From Rhodococcus sp. HM1 (GTDB taxonomy: Bacteria; Actinomycetota; Actinomycetes; Mycobacteriales; Mycobacteriaceae): 64,000 nucleotides of DNA. A model generated the notes under the pieces. It was given only the letters and a program-made list of their open reading frames with translations, was not told the DNA's origin and did no database searches. The position numbers and the translations under genes were made by a program. Of this stretch, positions 55,288-64,000 are shown piece by piece (position 1 is the first letter of the stretch; the number at the start of each line of letters is the position of its first letter). Location of the stretch: positions 17,276 to 81,275 of the forward strand of contig NZ_JALPTB010000025.1 of the NCBI RefSeq assembly GCF_023218075.1, given 5' to 3'.

Positions 55288-56490
55288 TCAGGGAACGACG
55301 GTGGGCAGTGTGTCCCAGCCGCGCACCGTCGACGTCGGCGACAGCGCGGCGTTCGCCACGTCGACCTCCCACTCGGGGAAGCGCTTCAGGATCTCCTCGA
55401 GTGCGACCCGGCCCTCGAGCCGGGCCAGTGCCGAACCGAGACAGAAGTGCGTGCCGACACTGAAGGTCAGATGTTGGCGGGGCTCGCGATGGATGTCGAA
55501 TGTGTCGCTGTCGGGACCGAACTGGCGGTGATCGCGGTTGGCGGCGCCGATCAGGAACATCATCACGCTGCCCTCGGGAACGGTGGTGCCGTGGTACTCG
55601 ACGTCCCGGGTCACGTACCGCGCGACATGCGGTGCCGGCGGCTCGAACCGCAGCAGTTCCTCGATGGCCTCGGGGATCAGCGTCGGATCCTCGACGAGCT
55701 GTCGTCGCTGGTCGGGGTGTTCGGCGAGCACCTTGCCGGCCCAGCCGATGAGCCGCGTGGTGGTCTCGTTGCCGGCCCCGGATACGACGTTCACGTAGGT
55801 CAGGAGTTCGTCCCGGGTCAGCCGGCGAACCGTTCCGGTCTCGTCCTCGAACTCGACCTCGAGCAATTCGGTCATGATGTCGTCCGACGGATACTCGGCG
55901 CGCCAGTCGATGTAGGCGCCGAAGATGTCACCGCTGACCATGCCGTCGGATGCGGCCTTCATCCGACCGCCTTCCTCGGTCCGCATCTGCTCGTTCGCGA
56001 AGTCGCGGATGGCTTCCTGGTCCTCCTCCGGAATGCCCAGGAGCATGCCGATCGTCCGCATCGGCATCTGTGCGCCGATATCGGCGACGAAATCGAGCCG
56101 GCCCGATCCCACATGGGGGTCGAGCGCCTCGGCGCAGAACTGGCGGATCTTCGGCTCGAGTGCCTGGATCTTGCGCGGAGTGAACATCCGCGCCAGCAGT
56201 TTTCGATGGATGTCGTGGATCGGCGGATCCTCGAAGAGCAGCACGCCCGGCGGAATCGCGATGTTCGCCTTGATGAGTTCGAGAATCGCACCGCGAGCGG
56301 AGCTGAACGTCTGGTAGTCGACGAGTCCCTGGTTGACGTCCGAGAAGCGGCTCAGCGCGTAGAAATCGTGGGTTTCGTTGTAGTAGAGGGGCGCTTCTTC
56401 GCGGATACGCTTGAACATCGGGTAGGGATCGGCATTGATCTCGACGTCGTACGGGTCGTATCGAATGTCGCTGGCTGCGCTGGTCGTCAC
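55288..56490 (-). CDS. Cytochrome P450 (third of three)
   Basis: A 400-residue soluble P450. I-helix GAGNETT (238-244), heme loop FSVGTHFCLG with Cys350. N terminus YDPYDVEINADPYPMFKRIREEAPLYY is typical of actinobacterial catabolic P450s. GTG start at 56490. It has no ferredoxin of its own and faces away from the TetR gene upstream, so it may share a ferredoxin encoded nearby. Steroid-type activity is possible but not shown. Confidence 0.93.
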   Translation of the reverse strand: MTTSAASDIRYDPYDVEINADPYPMFKRIREEAPLYYNETHDFYALSRFSDVNQGLVDYQTFSSARGAILELIKANIAIPPGVLLFEDPPIHDIHRKLLARMFTPRKIQALEPKIRQFCAEALDPHVGSGRLDFVADIGAQMPMRTIGMLLGIPEEDQEAIRDFANEQMRTEEGGRMKAASDGMVSGDIFGAYIDWRAEYPSDDIMTELLEVEFEDETGTVRRLTRDELLTYVNVVSGAGNETTTRLIGWAGKVLAEHPDQRRQLVEDPTLIPEAIEELLRFEPPAPHVARYVTRDVEYHGTTVPEGSVMMFLIGAANRDHRQFGPDSDTFDIHREPRQHLTFSVGTHFCLGSALARLEGRVALEEILKRFPEWEVDVANAALSPTSTVRGWDTLPTVVP

Positions 56491-56761
56491 AGGTCTGCCA
56501 CCTTTCGGAGGATTCGTATTCGCGTGCGCGCTGGGCAGGACTGCAGTCGGAACGATCTCATCGACTGCTACCAGTGTCGGGCTCCGAGTCTTGCGATGCA
56601 AGCATTATTCTCTGATTCTGAGAGTAGAATTCTCATCCAGCACCGGATCGGGGCGGGGAGGCCTGAAAGGTGCGAGACGACAACGATTTCGGAATGCGGC
56701 GTTTTCGGAGTGCGGCATTCCCGTGATCCCCCGTGGGTCCGACCATCGACCGGAGGGTGCT
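56491..56761. promoter_or_regulatory. Divergent P450/TetR control region
   Basis: Contains CTTGC-GAT-GCAAG (56590-56602), a 13-bp inverted repeat, and an AT-rich patch with ATTCT (56607-56611) and AGAAT (56626-56630) in inverted order. On the minus strand AATAAT is a possible -10 for the P450. The operator assignment to either regulator is uncertain. Confidence 0.45.
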
Positions 56762-57367
56762 GTGCAGGTCACGAGGTCCTACGACGCGCTCCTGTCCAAA
56801 GGGGAGGATCGCCGGCTGCAGATCGTCGCCGCCGCGCAGCGCATCCTCACGCGCAACGGCTGGCGCGGTACGACGCTCGCGCAGATCGCGCAGGAGGTCG
56901 GGGTCACCCCCGCCGGTCTGCTGTACCACTTCTCGTCGAAGGAGCAACTGCTGCACGCGGTACTCGACGCGCGTGACGCGGACGATCACGCGCGCGCCGA
57001 TCCGGCCGGGGATCTGGCCGAGGAGATCCGGAAGACGGCCTGTCGCATCGAACAGTCGCCGGAGCTGGTGGGGACGTTCGTGGTGATGCTGGTCGAGAAC
57101 CTGATGCCGGACGCACCCCTGCACGGTCGGCTGCTCGACAGGTGGCGCCTGTCCGTCGACATCGTCGCCGAGACGATTCGCACTCACCAGCGTTCGGGTC
57201 GGTACCGGGATGACATCGACGCGTCGGTGCGGGCGGTCGAGATCATCGCGTTCATCAACGGAATGGAGATCTCGTGGCTGCTCGATCGGACGATCCCGCT
57301 CGGTGACGTCTTCGCCGAGTACTCCCGTTCGCTCGATCGGGATCTTGCTGCAGTCGTGGTGAAGTGA
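56762..57367 (+). CDS. TetR regulator next to mce operon
   Basis: A 201-residue TetR protein. The N-terminal helix-turn-helix (about 14-60) contains GTTLAQIAQEVGVTPAGLLYHF. GTG start with GGAGG just upstream; earlier reading has no coding character. It lies between a divergent P450 and the mce operon 154 bp downstream, a common place for Mce regulators (compare TetR-type Mce3R), so control of both is likely. Confidence 0.88.
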   Translation: MQVTRSYDALLSKGEDRRLQIVAAAQRILTRNGWRGTTLAQIAQEVGVTPAGLLYHFSSKEQLLHAVLDARDADDHARADPAGDLAEEIRKTACRIEQSPELVGTFVVMLVENLMPDAPLHGRLLDRWRLSVDIVAETIRTHQRSGRYRDDIDASVRAVEIIAFINGMEISWLLDRTIPLGDVFAEYSRSLDRDLAAVVVK

Positions 57368-57521
57368 GCGCCGGACGCTGTCACCGCAGCGGTGCAGTTC
57401 GTGGGATCAGTTGTGCGCCAGAAGCGTTGCTCGCAACTCGCGTAACCTCGGTCCTTGAGTTCTGACGAATCAACTGTAAGCTTTACGGCAATCGAGAATA
57501 TCGTTCGCAGATGGGGCAACG

Positions 57522-58379
57522 ATGCGATCCGAAATCAGAGAATCATCCCGGGAACGTGGTGTCTCCGGCGCGCCACGAGAGTGGCCTGTGCCGGGCGGAT
57601 GGGTACGCGGCCTCCTCTCGGGCGATCGGTCGGGTCCGGTTCGTGCGGTCGGGGGACTGTTCGCGATGTCCGCCGACGCGGTGAAGTTCTTGTTCCGCAG
57701 GCCTTTTCAAGCACGTGAGTTCCTGGAACAGTCCTGGTTCGTCGTCCGGGTGTCCCTGCTGCCGACCCTGCTCGTGGCGATTCCGTTCACGGTGCTCGTG
57801 AGCTTCACACTCAACATCCTCCTGCGCGAGCTCGGCGCCGCCGACCTGAGCGGGGCGGGTGCGGCATTCGGTGCGGTCACGCAGGTCGGCCCGATGGTGA
57901 CCGTGCTGATCGTCGCGGGCGCGGGAGCGACCGCGATGTGCGCGGATCTCGGCTCGCGCACGATCCGGGAGGAGATCGACGCGATGGAGGTTCTCGGAAT
58001 CGACCCCGTCCAGCGGCTCGTCACACCGCGGATGCTCGCGTCCGGTCTCGTGGCGATGCTGCTCAACGGACTGGTCTGCATCATCGGGGTGATGGGCGGC
58101 TACACCTTCTCGGTGTTCGTCCAGGACGTCAATCCCGGAGCCTTCGCCGCCGGAATCACCCTGCTGACCGGCATCGACGAGGTGATCATCTCCTCGGTCA
58201 AGGCGCTGCTGTTCGGTCTCATCGCCGGACTGGTCGCGTGCTATCGCGGGCTGACGGTCTCGGGCGGTGCGAAAGCGGTGGGAAACGCCGTGAACGAAAC
58301 GGTGGTGTACGCGTTCATGGCACTGTTCGTGGTCAACGTCGTGGTGACGGCCATCGGAATCCAGCTGACGGCCAGGTGA
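57522..58379 (+). CDS. yrbEA: YrbE/MlaE permease A of Mce transporter
   Basis: A 285-residue membrane permease of the MlaE family, half of the channel of an Mce lipid importer. A basic, cytosolic N-terminal region precedes about five membrane segments from residue 75 onward; GAGATAMCADLGSRTIREEIDAMEVLGIDP is the coupling region contacting the ATPase. First gene of the operon; weak promoter-like TTGAGT (57455) and TAAGCT (57477) upstream. The MceG ATPase is not encoded here. Confidence 0.93.
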   Translation: MRSEIRESSRERGVSGAPREWPVPGGWVRGLLSGDRSGPVRAVGGLFAMSADAVKFLFRRPFQAREFLEQSWFVVRVSLLPTLLVAIPFTVLVSFTLNILLRELGAADLSGAGAAFGAVTQVGPMVTVLIVAGAGATAMCADLGSRTIREEIDAMEVLGIDPVQRLVTPRMLASGLVAMLLNGLVCIIGVMGGYTFSVFVQDVNPGAFAAGITLLTGIDEVIISSVKALLFGLIAGLVACYRGLTVSGGAKAVGNAVNETVVYAFMALFVVNVVVTAIGIQLTAR

Positions 58380-58385
58380 CGACAC

Positions 58386-59231
58386 GTGCCTCCGAGTTCC
58401 GAGTACGCGCGCACGGTCGCCCTGCTGCGGCGTCCCGTCGACGGACTCGGCCGGGTCGGCGATCACGCGATCTTCTACGTCCGTGCTCTCGTCGGCGCCC
58501 CCGTCGCGGCCTGGCGGTATCGACGGGAAACCCTGCGGCTGATCGCCGAAACCAGCATGGGCGCAGGAACTCTCGCGGTGATCGGCGGGACCGTCGTCAT
58601 CGTCGGGTTTCTCACCCTGGCGACCGGCGGCACCCTCGCGGTGCAGGGGTACAGCTCGCTCGGGAACATCGGTATCGAAGCGCTCACGGGCTTCCTCTCC
58701 GCGTTCATCAACGTGCGGATCTCCGCGCCGGTCGTCGCCGGGATCGGTCTCGCCGCGACCTTCGGTGCCGGCGCCACCGCGCAACTCGGCGCGATGCGGA
58801 TCAACGAGGAGATCGACGCACTCGAATCGCTGGGCATCGAACCGATCGCCTACCTCGTCGGCACGCGCATCGTCGCAGGCTTGATCGCCATCACCCCGCT
58901 CTACGCACTGGCCGTCGTCGCCTCGTTCCTCGCGAGCCGATTCACGACCGTGTTCCTGCTCGGTCAGTCCGCCGGACTCTACGACCACTACTTCGCGACG
59001 TTCCTGAATCCGATCGATCTGCTGTGGTCTTTCCTGCAGGCGTTCCTCATGGCGTTGACAATCCTGTTGATACACACGTACTTCGGGTTCTTCGCCGCCG
59101 GTGGGCCCTCGGGGGTCGGCACCGCCGTCGGTAACGCGGTCCGCACGTCGCTCATCGCGGTCGTCTCGGTCACCCTGCTCGTCTCGCTGGCGGTCTACGG
59201 CGCCAACGGCAACTTCAACCTGTCCGGATAG
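58386..59231 (+). CDS. yrbEB: YrbE/MlaE permease B of Mce transporter
   Basis: A 281-residue MlaE-family permease pairing with YrbEA. Coupling region GAGATAQLGAMRINEEIDALESLGIEP, with five or so membrane segments. GTG start 6 bases after yrbEA, so co-translated. Confidence 0.93.
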   Translation: MPPSSEYARTVALLRRPVDGLGRVGDHAIFYVRALVGAPVAAWRYRRETLRLIAETSMGAGTLAVIGGTVVIVGFLTLATGGTLAVQGYSSLGNIGIEALTGFLSAFINVRISAPVVAGIGLAATFGAGATAQLGAMRINEEIDALESLGIEPIAYLVGTRIVAGLIAITPLYALAVVASFLASRFTTVFLLGQSAGLYDHYFATFLNPIDLLWSFLQAFLMALTILLIHTYFGFFAAGGPSGVGTAVGNAVRTSLIAVVSVTLLVSLAVYGANGNFNLSG

Positions 59232-59241
59232 CGAGGTGGAA

Positions 59242-60492
59242 ATGGGACCGAAGGTGCTCCGGCCCCTCGCCGGGCTCGCGGCGATCGCGGTGCTCGCCAC
59301 CATCGTCGCCGGTGCGGCCGTCCTGTTCGACGGGCGTTTCACCGGCAGTGTGCGGGTCACCGTGCTCTCGCCCCGCGCCGGGCTGGTGATGTATCCCGAC
59401 GCGAAGGTGAAGATGCGCGACGTGACGGTCGGCAGGGTGGACTCCGTCACGGCCCGGCCCGACGGCCTGGCGGAGATCACCCTCGCGCTCGATCCCGCAC
59501 AGGTGGAGGCGATCCCGTCGAACGTCTCCGTCGACATCGCGTCGACCACCGTGTTCGGAGCGAAGTTCGTGCAGTTCCTCCCGCCGGACGACCCGTCTCC
59601 GGTGCCCCTGCAGGCGGGCCGGGTTCTCGAATCGGAGCACGTCACCGTCGAAATCAACACCGTCTTCGAACAACTCGTGAACGTCCTCGACCGGATACAG
59701 CCGGAGAAGCTGAACGAGACTCTCGGCGCGGTCGCCGCCGCGATGAACGGTCGCGGTGACCGGTTCGGGCAGATGCTCGTCGACCTCGACTCCGTCCTCG
59801 GCGCGATCGAACCGGCCCTGCCCGCGCTGGTCACGGACCTCGCGCTGGCGCCGGCGGTGGCTTCCACCTACGCGGAGACCGCACCCGACCTGATTACGAC
59901 CGGTGCGAACGCCGCATCCATCGGCGACACCGTCGTCGACGAGGAACACAATCTCGACGCCTTCCTCCTCGGGATGATCGGGCTGTCCGGCGCCGGGCAG
60001 CCCGTGCTCGCCCGGAATCGGGACGGGCTGACGACGCTGCTCGATGTGCTGGTGCCGACCACTTCACTCACCGACGAGTACAACGAGGCGCTGACCTGTT
60101 CCCTGACGGGCCTGGCCTTCCTCGCCGATTCGAAACCGGTGGACGTGGAAGGGCTCGGCCTGTCCGCGAACTTCCTGTGGGGCACCGACCCGTATCGGTA
60201 TCCGGAGGACCTGCCGAAGGTCGCCGCCTCCGGTGGACCCCAATGTTCGGTCCTGCCGGTGCCGTACGAAGGCCGCCCGCCGTTCGTCGTCGCCGACGTC
60301 GGTGCCGATCCGTTCGATTCCGGACGGCAGGCGGTCACCGTCGAAGGGCTGTCGGAAGGGCTGCTCGGGCGGGTCGCCGGACCGGGAGTGCCGGATCCGG
60401 CACCCGCGGTACCGTTCGGCATCCCGGCCCTGCCGAACCCGATTCCCGCCCTGCGGAACCTGTTTCCCGCGCTACCGGACCGGGGGCCGTGA
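59242..60492 (+). CDS. mceA: MceA substrate-binding protein
   Basis: A 416-residue Mce-family protein. An N-terminal membrane anchor (about residues 6-30) is followed by the MlaD/MCE beta-barrel (about 38-115, VTVLSPRAGLVMYPDAKVKM) and a long helical domain that builds the periplasm-spanning tunnel with MceB-F. Ends in a Pro-rich tail. GAGGT precedes the ATG at 59242. Stop overlaps the mceB start by one base. Confidence 0.92.
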   Translation: MGPKVLRPLAGLAAIAVLATIVAGAAVLFDGRFTGSVRVTVLSPRAGLVMYPDAKVKMRDVTVGRVDSVTARPDGLAEITLALDPAQVEAIPSNVSVDIASTTVFGAKFVQFLPPDDPSPVPLQAGRVLESEHVTVEINTVFEQLVNVLDRIQPEKLNETLGAVAAAMNGRGDRFGQMLVDLDSVLGAIEPALPALVTDLALAPAVASTYAETAPDLITTGANAASIGDTVVDEEHNLDAFLLGMIGLSGAGQPVLARNRDGLTTLLDVLVPTTSLTDEYNEALTCSLTGLAFLADSKPVDVEGLGLSANFLWGTDPYRYPEDLPKVAASGGPQCSVLPVPYEGRPPFVVADVGADPFDSGRQAVTVEGLSEGLLGRVAGPGVPDPAPAVPFGIPALPNPIPALRNLFPALPDRGP

Positions 60493-61514
60493 TGAGCACC
60501 CGGAACGGCCCGATCCTCCGATTCGGCGCCTTCGCCGCCGTGATGCTGGTGCTGTCCGGCCTCCTCGTCCTCGTCTTCGGGGAGTACCGGACCGGCGCGA
60601 CGACCACCTATTCGGCGGTGTTCGAGGATTCGTCGGGTCTGCGCTCCGGCGACCCGGTGCGGATCGCCGGTATCCGGGTCGGCACCGTCTCCGACGTGGC
60701 GTTGCGCGACGACCACTCGGTCGTGGTGACATTCGACGCGGACCGCGACCTCGTGCTCACCACCGGCACGACGGCGGCGGTTCGGTACCTGAACCTGGTG
60801 GGGGACCGCTATCTCGCGCTCCACGAAGGACCGGGGTCGTCGCAGGTTCTCCCCGCCGGCGCCGAGATCCCGGTCGAGCAGACCGCACCGGCCCTGGATC
60901 TCGACCTGTTGCTCGGCGGTTTCAAACCCGTCATCGACAGCGTCGATCCGACCGAGGTCAACGCACTCACGTCGTCGTTGCTGCAGATCCTGCAGGGTCA
61001 GGACGGCACCGTCGAGTCACTGCTGGCGCGGACGTCGTCGTTCTCGAACGAACTCGCAACGAACAGCGAGATCGTCCAGAGCCTGATCGACAACCTGAAC
61101 CGGGTGATGACCACGCTGTCCGACAGCGGCGGCGATTTCACCGCGACGATCGACCGCCTCGAACGGCTCGTGGGCGAACTGTCGGCGGAACGCGACCCCA
61201 TCGGTGCCGCGATCGAAGCCCTCGACACCGGCACGGCGTCGATGACGGACCTGCTCACGCAGGCACGGCCACCGCTCGCGGGCACCGTCGACGAACTCGC
61301 GCGGCTCGCAACACTTCTCGACGACGACAAGCAACGTCTCGACTCCGCGCTCGAGAAAGCTCCCGAGAACTTCCGCAAGCTCGTGCGGGTCGGCGCGTAC
61401 GGAAACTTCATCCAGTACTACATCTGCGCCATCTCGGTGCGGGTGACCGACGAGAACGGCGAGACGGTCCAGTTGCCGTGGATCGAACAGGACTCGGGAA
61501 GGTGCGCTCCCTGA
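60492..61514 (+). CDS. mceB: MceB substrate-binding protein
   Basis: A 340-residue Mce protein with N-terminal anchor (about 14-32), MCE domain (about 40-115, SGLRSGDPVRIAGIRVGTVSDV) and helical region with a hydrophobic-heptad pattern. The C-terminal FIQYYICAISVRVTD is typical of MceB/C. The ATG overlaps the mceA stop (TGATG). Confidence 0.92.
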   Translation: MSTRNGPILRFGAFAAVMLVLSGLLVLVFGEYRTGATTTYSAVFEDSSGLRSGDPVRIAGIRVGTVSDVALRDDHSVVVTFDADRDLVLTTGTTAAVRYLNLVGDRYLALHEGPGSSQVLPAGAEIPVEQTAPALDLDLLLGGFKPVIDSVDPTEVNALTSSLLQILQGQDGTVESLLARTSSFSNELATNSEIVQSLIDNLNRVMTTLSDSGGDFTATIDRLERLVGELSAERDPIGAAIEALDTGTASMTDLLTQARPPLAGTVDELARLATLLDDDKQRLDSALEKAPENFRKLVRVGAYGNFIQYYICAISVRVTDENGETVQLPWIEQDSGRCAP

Positions 61515-61515
61515 C

Positions 61516-62547
61516 ATGCTGCGCTATCGATCTGCCAACCTGATCCGCAACGGCATCATCGGGACCGTCCTGATCACGTGCATCCTGCTCGTGGGGCTGC
61601 AGGCGCAGGCGTTCATCACGGCGGCGACCACACTGCCGTACCGCGCGAGATTCGTCGAAGCCGGCGGGCTCCGGGCCGGCGACGACGTCGTCGTCTCCGG
61701 CGTCGAGGTCGGCACCGTGTCGAAGGTGTCGCTGCTCGACGGTGATGCGCTGGTCGAGTACTCCGTCGATTCGTCGGTGCGGCTCGGATCGGCCACCACC
61801 GCCCACATCAAGACCGGCTCGTTGCTCGGCAAACGGATCCTGACACTGGTGTCGGACGGGCCGGGCCTGCTGCGCCCGAACGAGGTGATCCCCACCGACC
61901 GCACGTCGTCGCCGTATTCGCTCACCGATGCGGTCGGGGACCTGACGACGAACGTGTCCGGCATCGCCACCGACGCGGTGAACCGCTCCCTGGACCTGCT
62001 GTCCACGACCCTCGAGCGCATCGAGCCGCAGCTGGGCCCGACCTTCGACGGACTGACGGAACTGTCGCGCTCGCTCAACGACCGCAACGAGTCCCTGCGC
62101 GACCTGCTCACCGCGACGCGCGATGTCACCGGCATCCTGGCCGACCGCAGCGCGCAGGTGAACACCCTGATCCTCGACGCGAACACCCTGGTCGCCGTCC
62201 TCGCCGAACGACGGCAGGCGATCGTGGACCTGCTCGCGAACACCGCCGCGGTGTCCGAGCAGTTGTCGAGCCTGGTCGCCGACAACGAGGCCGAACTGGC
62301 CCCGACGCTCGACCGGCTGAACTCCGTAGCGGCGCTGCTCGAGGAGAACCGGGACAACATCGCCGCGGCGCTGCCCGGACTGGCGAAGGTTGCACTGACC
62401 CAGGGCGAGGCCGTCTCCGGCGGCCCGTTCTACAACGCGTTTGTCGCCAACCTCGTCGACGGGCACATGATCCAACCGTTCGTCGACCAGGCCCTCGGCG
62501 TCGATCCGCCGGCCGTGTTCCTCGTCCCCGGTCAGGAGCCGCGATGA
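61516..62547 (+). CDS. mceC: MceC substrate-binding protein
   Basis: A 343-residue Mce protein: anchor (about 11-33), MCE domain (GGLRAGDDVVVSGVEVGTVSKV) and helical tail with repeated NTLILDANTLVAVLAERR-like heptads. It lacks the Pro-rich extension some MceC proteins carry. The stop overlaps mceD by 4 bases. Confidence 0.91.
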   Translation: MLRYRSANLIRNGIIGTVLITCILLVGLQAQAFITAATTLPYRARFVEAGGLRAGDDVVVSGVEVGTVSKVSLLDGDALVEYSVDSSVRLGSATTAHIKTGSLLGKRILTLVSDGPGLLRPNEVIPTDRTSSPYSLTDAVGDLTTNVSGIATDAVNRSLDLLSTTLERIEPQLGPTFDGLTELSRSLNDRNESLRDLLTATRDVTGILADRSAQVNTLILDANTLVAVLAERRQAIVDLLANTAAVSEQLSSLVADNEAELAPTLDRLNSVAALLEENRDNIAAALPGLAKVALTQGEAVSGGPFYNAFVANLVDGHMIQPFVDQALGVDPPAVFLVPGQEPR

Positions 62548-63788
62548 CACGCCGCACGATCGTTCTGCTCGCCGCAGCCGCTCTCGTCTGCGGCATCGCC
62601 GTCGCCTCCGCGATCGGGAACCGAGAGCTGTTCGGCCCCAGAACGATCCGTGCGGTGTTCACGACCGCCACCGCGATCTACGAGGGCGACGGGGTGCGTG
62701 TCGCGGGCGTCGAGGTGGGGCACATCGTCTCGATCGAGCCTCGCGGTACCACCGCCGAGATCGTGATGGCCGTGGATCGGCGTGTCCCGATACCCGCGGA
62801 CGCGAGCGCGGTGATCGTGGCCCAGAGCCTGGTCGCGGCCCGCTACGTCCAGTTGTCCCCGGCGTACCGCAGCTCCGGTGAGACGATGGCCGACGGCGCC
62901 ACGATCCCCCTCGAACGCACCGCGGTTCCCGTCGAGTGGGACGAGGTCAAGACCGAGCTCACCCGTCTCGCGGCGGAACTCGGCCCGGACGGCGATCTCT
63001 CGTCCAGTGCGGTGGGACGATTCGTCGACAGCACCGCCGACGCGCTCGCCGGCAACGGCGACAAGCTTCGCAGTACCATCGAGCAATTGTCCGGTGCCGG
63101 AAGGGTTCTCGCCGACGGTAGCGGCGACATCGTGGACATCGTCGCGGCGTTGCAGACCTTCGTGACGACCCTGCGGGACAGCAACGTGCAGATCGTCAGT
63201 TTCGAGAACCGGCTCGCTACGTTGACCAGCGTGCTCGACGACAACACCACCGACCTCGACGCGGCGGTGACGAACCTGTCCGTCGCGGTCGGTGACGTGC
63301 AGCGGTTCGTCGCGAACAACCGCGACCGCGCCGGTGAACAGATCGAGCGTCTGGTGAACGTGACGCAGAATCTGGTGGACAACAAGGACGACGTCGAACA
63401 GTTGCTGCACATCTTCCCGACGAGCATGGCCAACTTCTACAACATCTACAATCCCGATACCGCCACCGAGGCAGGGGTTTTCGTCCTCAACAACTTCTCG
63501 AACCCGATCCAGTTCGTGTGCGCCGGGATCGCCGCCGTCGAGAACTCGACCTCGCAGGAATCGGCGGACAAGTGCGTCCGGTACCTCGGTCCACTGCTGA
63601 ATCAGCTGACGTTCAACTATCTTCCGACCCCGATCAACCCGGTGAAGGGACCGTCCGCGCGGCCCGAGAACCTCATCTACACCGAACCCCACCTGTTTCC
63701 GGCCGGCGGGGGAGTGAACGCCCCGGCGACGACGCCCGCGTCGAGCCTGCTCGACCTGTTGCTTCCCGGAGGAGGAACGCCGCGATGA
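62544..63788 (+). CDS. mceD: MceD substrate-binding protein
   Basis: A 414-residue Mce protein: N-terminal hydrophobic anchor (about 5-24), MCE domain (EGDGVRVAGVEVGHIVSIEP), long helical domain, then IFPTSMANFYNIYNPDT, a characteristic MceD segment, and a Pro/Gly-rich end. ATGA overlaps on both sides show tight coupling with mceC and mceE. Confidence 0.92.
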   Translation: MTRRTIVLLAAAALVCGIAVASAIGNRELFGPRTIRAVFTTATAIYEGDGVRVAGVEVGHIVSIEPRGTTAEIVMAVDRRVPIPADASAVIVAQSLVAARYVQLSPAYRSSGETMADGATIPLERTAVPVEWDEVKTELTRLAAELGPDGDLSSSAVGRFVDSTADALAGNGDKLRSTIEQLSGAGRVLADGSGDIVDIVAALQTFVTTLRDSNVQIVSFENRLATLTSVLDDNTTDLDAAVTNLSVAVGDVQRFVANNRDRAGEQIERLVNVTQNLVDNKDDVEQLLHIFPTSMANFYNIYNPDTATEAGVFVLNNFSNPIQFVCAGIAAVENSTSQESADKCVRYLGPLLNQLTFNYLPTPINPVKGPSARPENLIYTEPHLFPAGGGVNAPATTPASSLLDLLLPGGGTPR

Positions 63789-64000
63789 GATCTCGAACAT
63801 CCGCCGTCCTGCGGGGTACGCCCGCGATGCTCCTGGCTGCCGCAGTTGTCGCGTCGACGGTGTCCGGCTGTGCGTGGGACGGGGTGAACTCGCTGCCCCT
63901 GCCGGGAACACCGGGCCGGGGGGAGGGCTCGTACACCTTCACCGTCGAGATGGCCGATGTGGGTACCCTCGAATCGAATTCGCCGGTCATGATCGACGAC
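63785..64000 (+). CDS. mceE: MceE lipoprotein (cut by window end)
   Basis: The first 72 codons of the LprK/MceE-type lipoprotein. The signal peptide ends at the lipobox VSGC (Cys29), and the start of an MCE domain follows (TFTVEMADVGTLESNSPVMIDD lies at the edge). The reading frame is open at the last base; mceF and any Mam genes would lie beyond. Confidence 0.9.
   Translation, partial: MRSRTSAVLRGTPAMLLAAAVVASTVSGCAWDGVNSLPLPGTPGRGEGSYTFTVEMADVGTLESNSPVMIDD

Noticed and set aside
44433..64000. Horizontally acquired island bounded by att sites or integrase
   Set aside because: No integrase, transposase, tRNA or flanking direct repeat was found, and base composition looks like the rest of the window.

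Overview
The window is a high-GC chromosomal segment of a mycolic-acid actinobacterium, most likely Rhodococcus or a close relative such as Nocardia. This is inferred from four things: strong GC bias with many GTG starts and 1- or 4-base gene overlaps; a gene order matching mycobacterial/corynebacterial chromosomes (glycosyltransferase, DUF3046, recA, recX, gluABCD, miaB, miaA, dapF, hflX, fadE20-like, lexA, chiZ-like, nrdR); mycobacterial-type SOS boxes; and an Mce lipid-import operon. No rRNA, tRNA, CRISPR array, insertion sequence or phage gene was recognised.

Region 1 (1-5.5 kb) is a lipid/glycerol-phosphate locus: PIG-L deacetylase, diacylglycerol-kinase-like protein, alkyl-DHAP-synthase-like flavoprotein, TetR regulator and GlpD. 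It resembles the Rv2249c-Rv2252 block of M. tuberculosis. Region 2 (5.5-22 kb) is core housekeeping: recA with two DNA-damage signals upstream, an SGNH hydrolase carrying a perfect 4 x 30-bp in-frame repeat between recA and recX, the gluABCD amino-acid importer, tRNA modification (miaB, miaA), lysine/peptidoglycan synthesis (dapF) and the ribosome-rescue GTPase hflX. Region 3 (22-29.3 kb) is a complete fructose phosphotransferase system (ptsH, fruA, fruK, fruR and divergent ptsI) followed by an NCS2 nucleobase permease.

Region 4 (29.4-42.3 kb) holds an acyl-CoA dehydrogenase, lexA facing a ChiZ-like LysM protein across a cluster of five SOS-like boxes, nrdR, the helicase hrpA, an F420-type oxidoreductase, an aminotransferase, a permuted NlpC/P60-like protein, a PhzF-like protein divergent from oxyR, and a VOC protein. 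Region 5 (42.3-45.1 kb) has two Mce-associated membrane proteins far from the mce operon, a 0.9-kb non-coding stretch, and an unrecognised 229-residue protein with its own promoter and a leader of about 210 nt.

Region 6 (45.1-64 kb) looks like a catabolic and uptake island for a hydrophobic substrate. It has three cytochromes P450, two 3Fe-4S ferredoxins with different cluster-motif residues, a mycofactocin-type dehydrogenase and a classical SDR, a metal-dependent amidohydrolase, a fused two-lobe CaiB/BaiF CoA-transferase whose first lobe lacks the catalytic Asp, two TetR regulators (one with a clear operator over its promoter), and an mce operon (yrbEA, yrbEB, mceA-D) with mceE cut by the window end. 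The inferred logic is Mce import, P450/ferredoxin hydroxylation, alcohol oxidation by the SDRs, then CoA activation and further breakdown. The substrate cannot be read from the sequence; sterols, terpenoids or other alicyclics are plausible.
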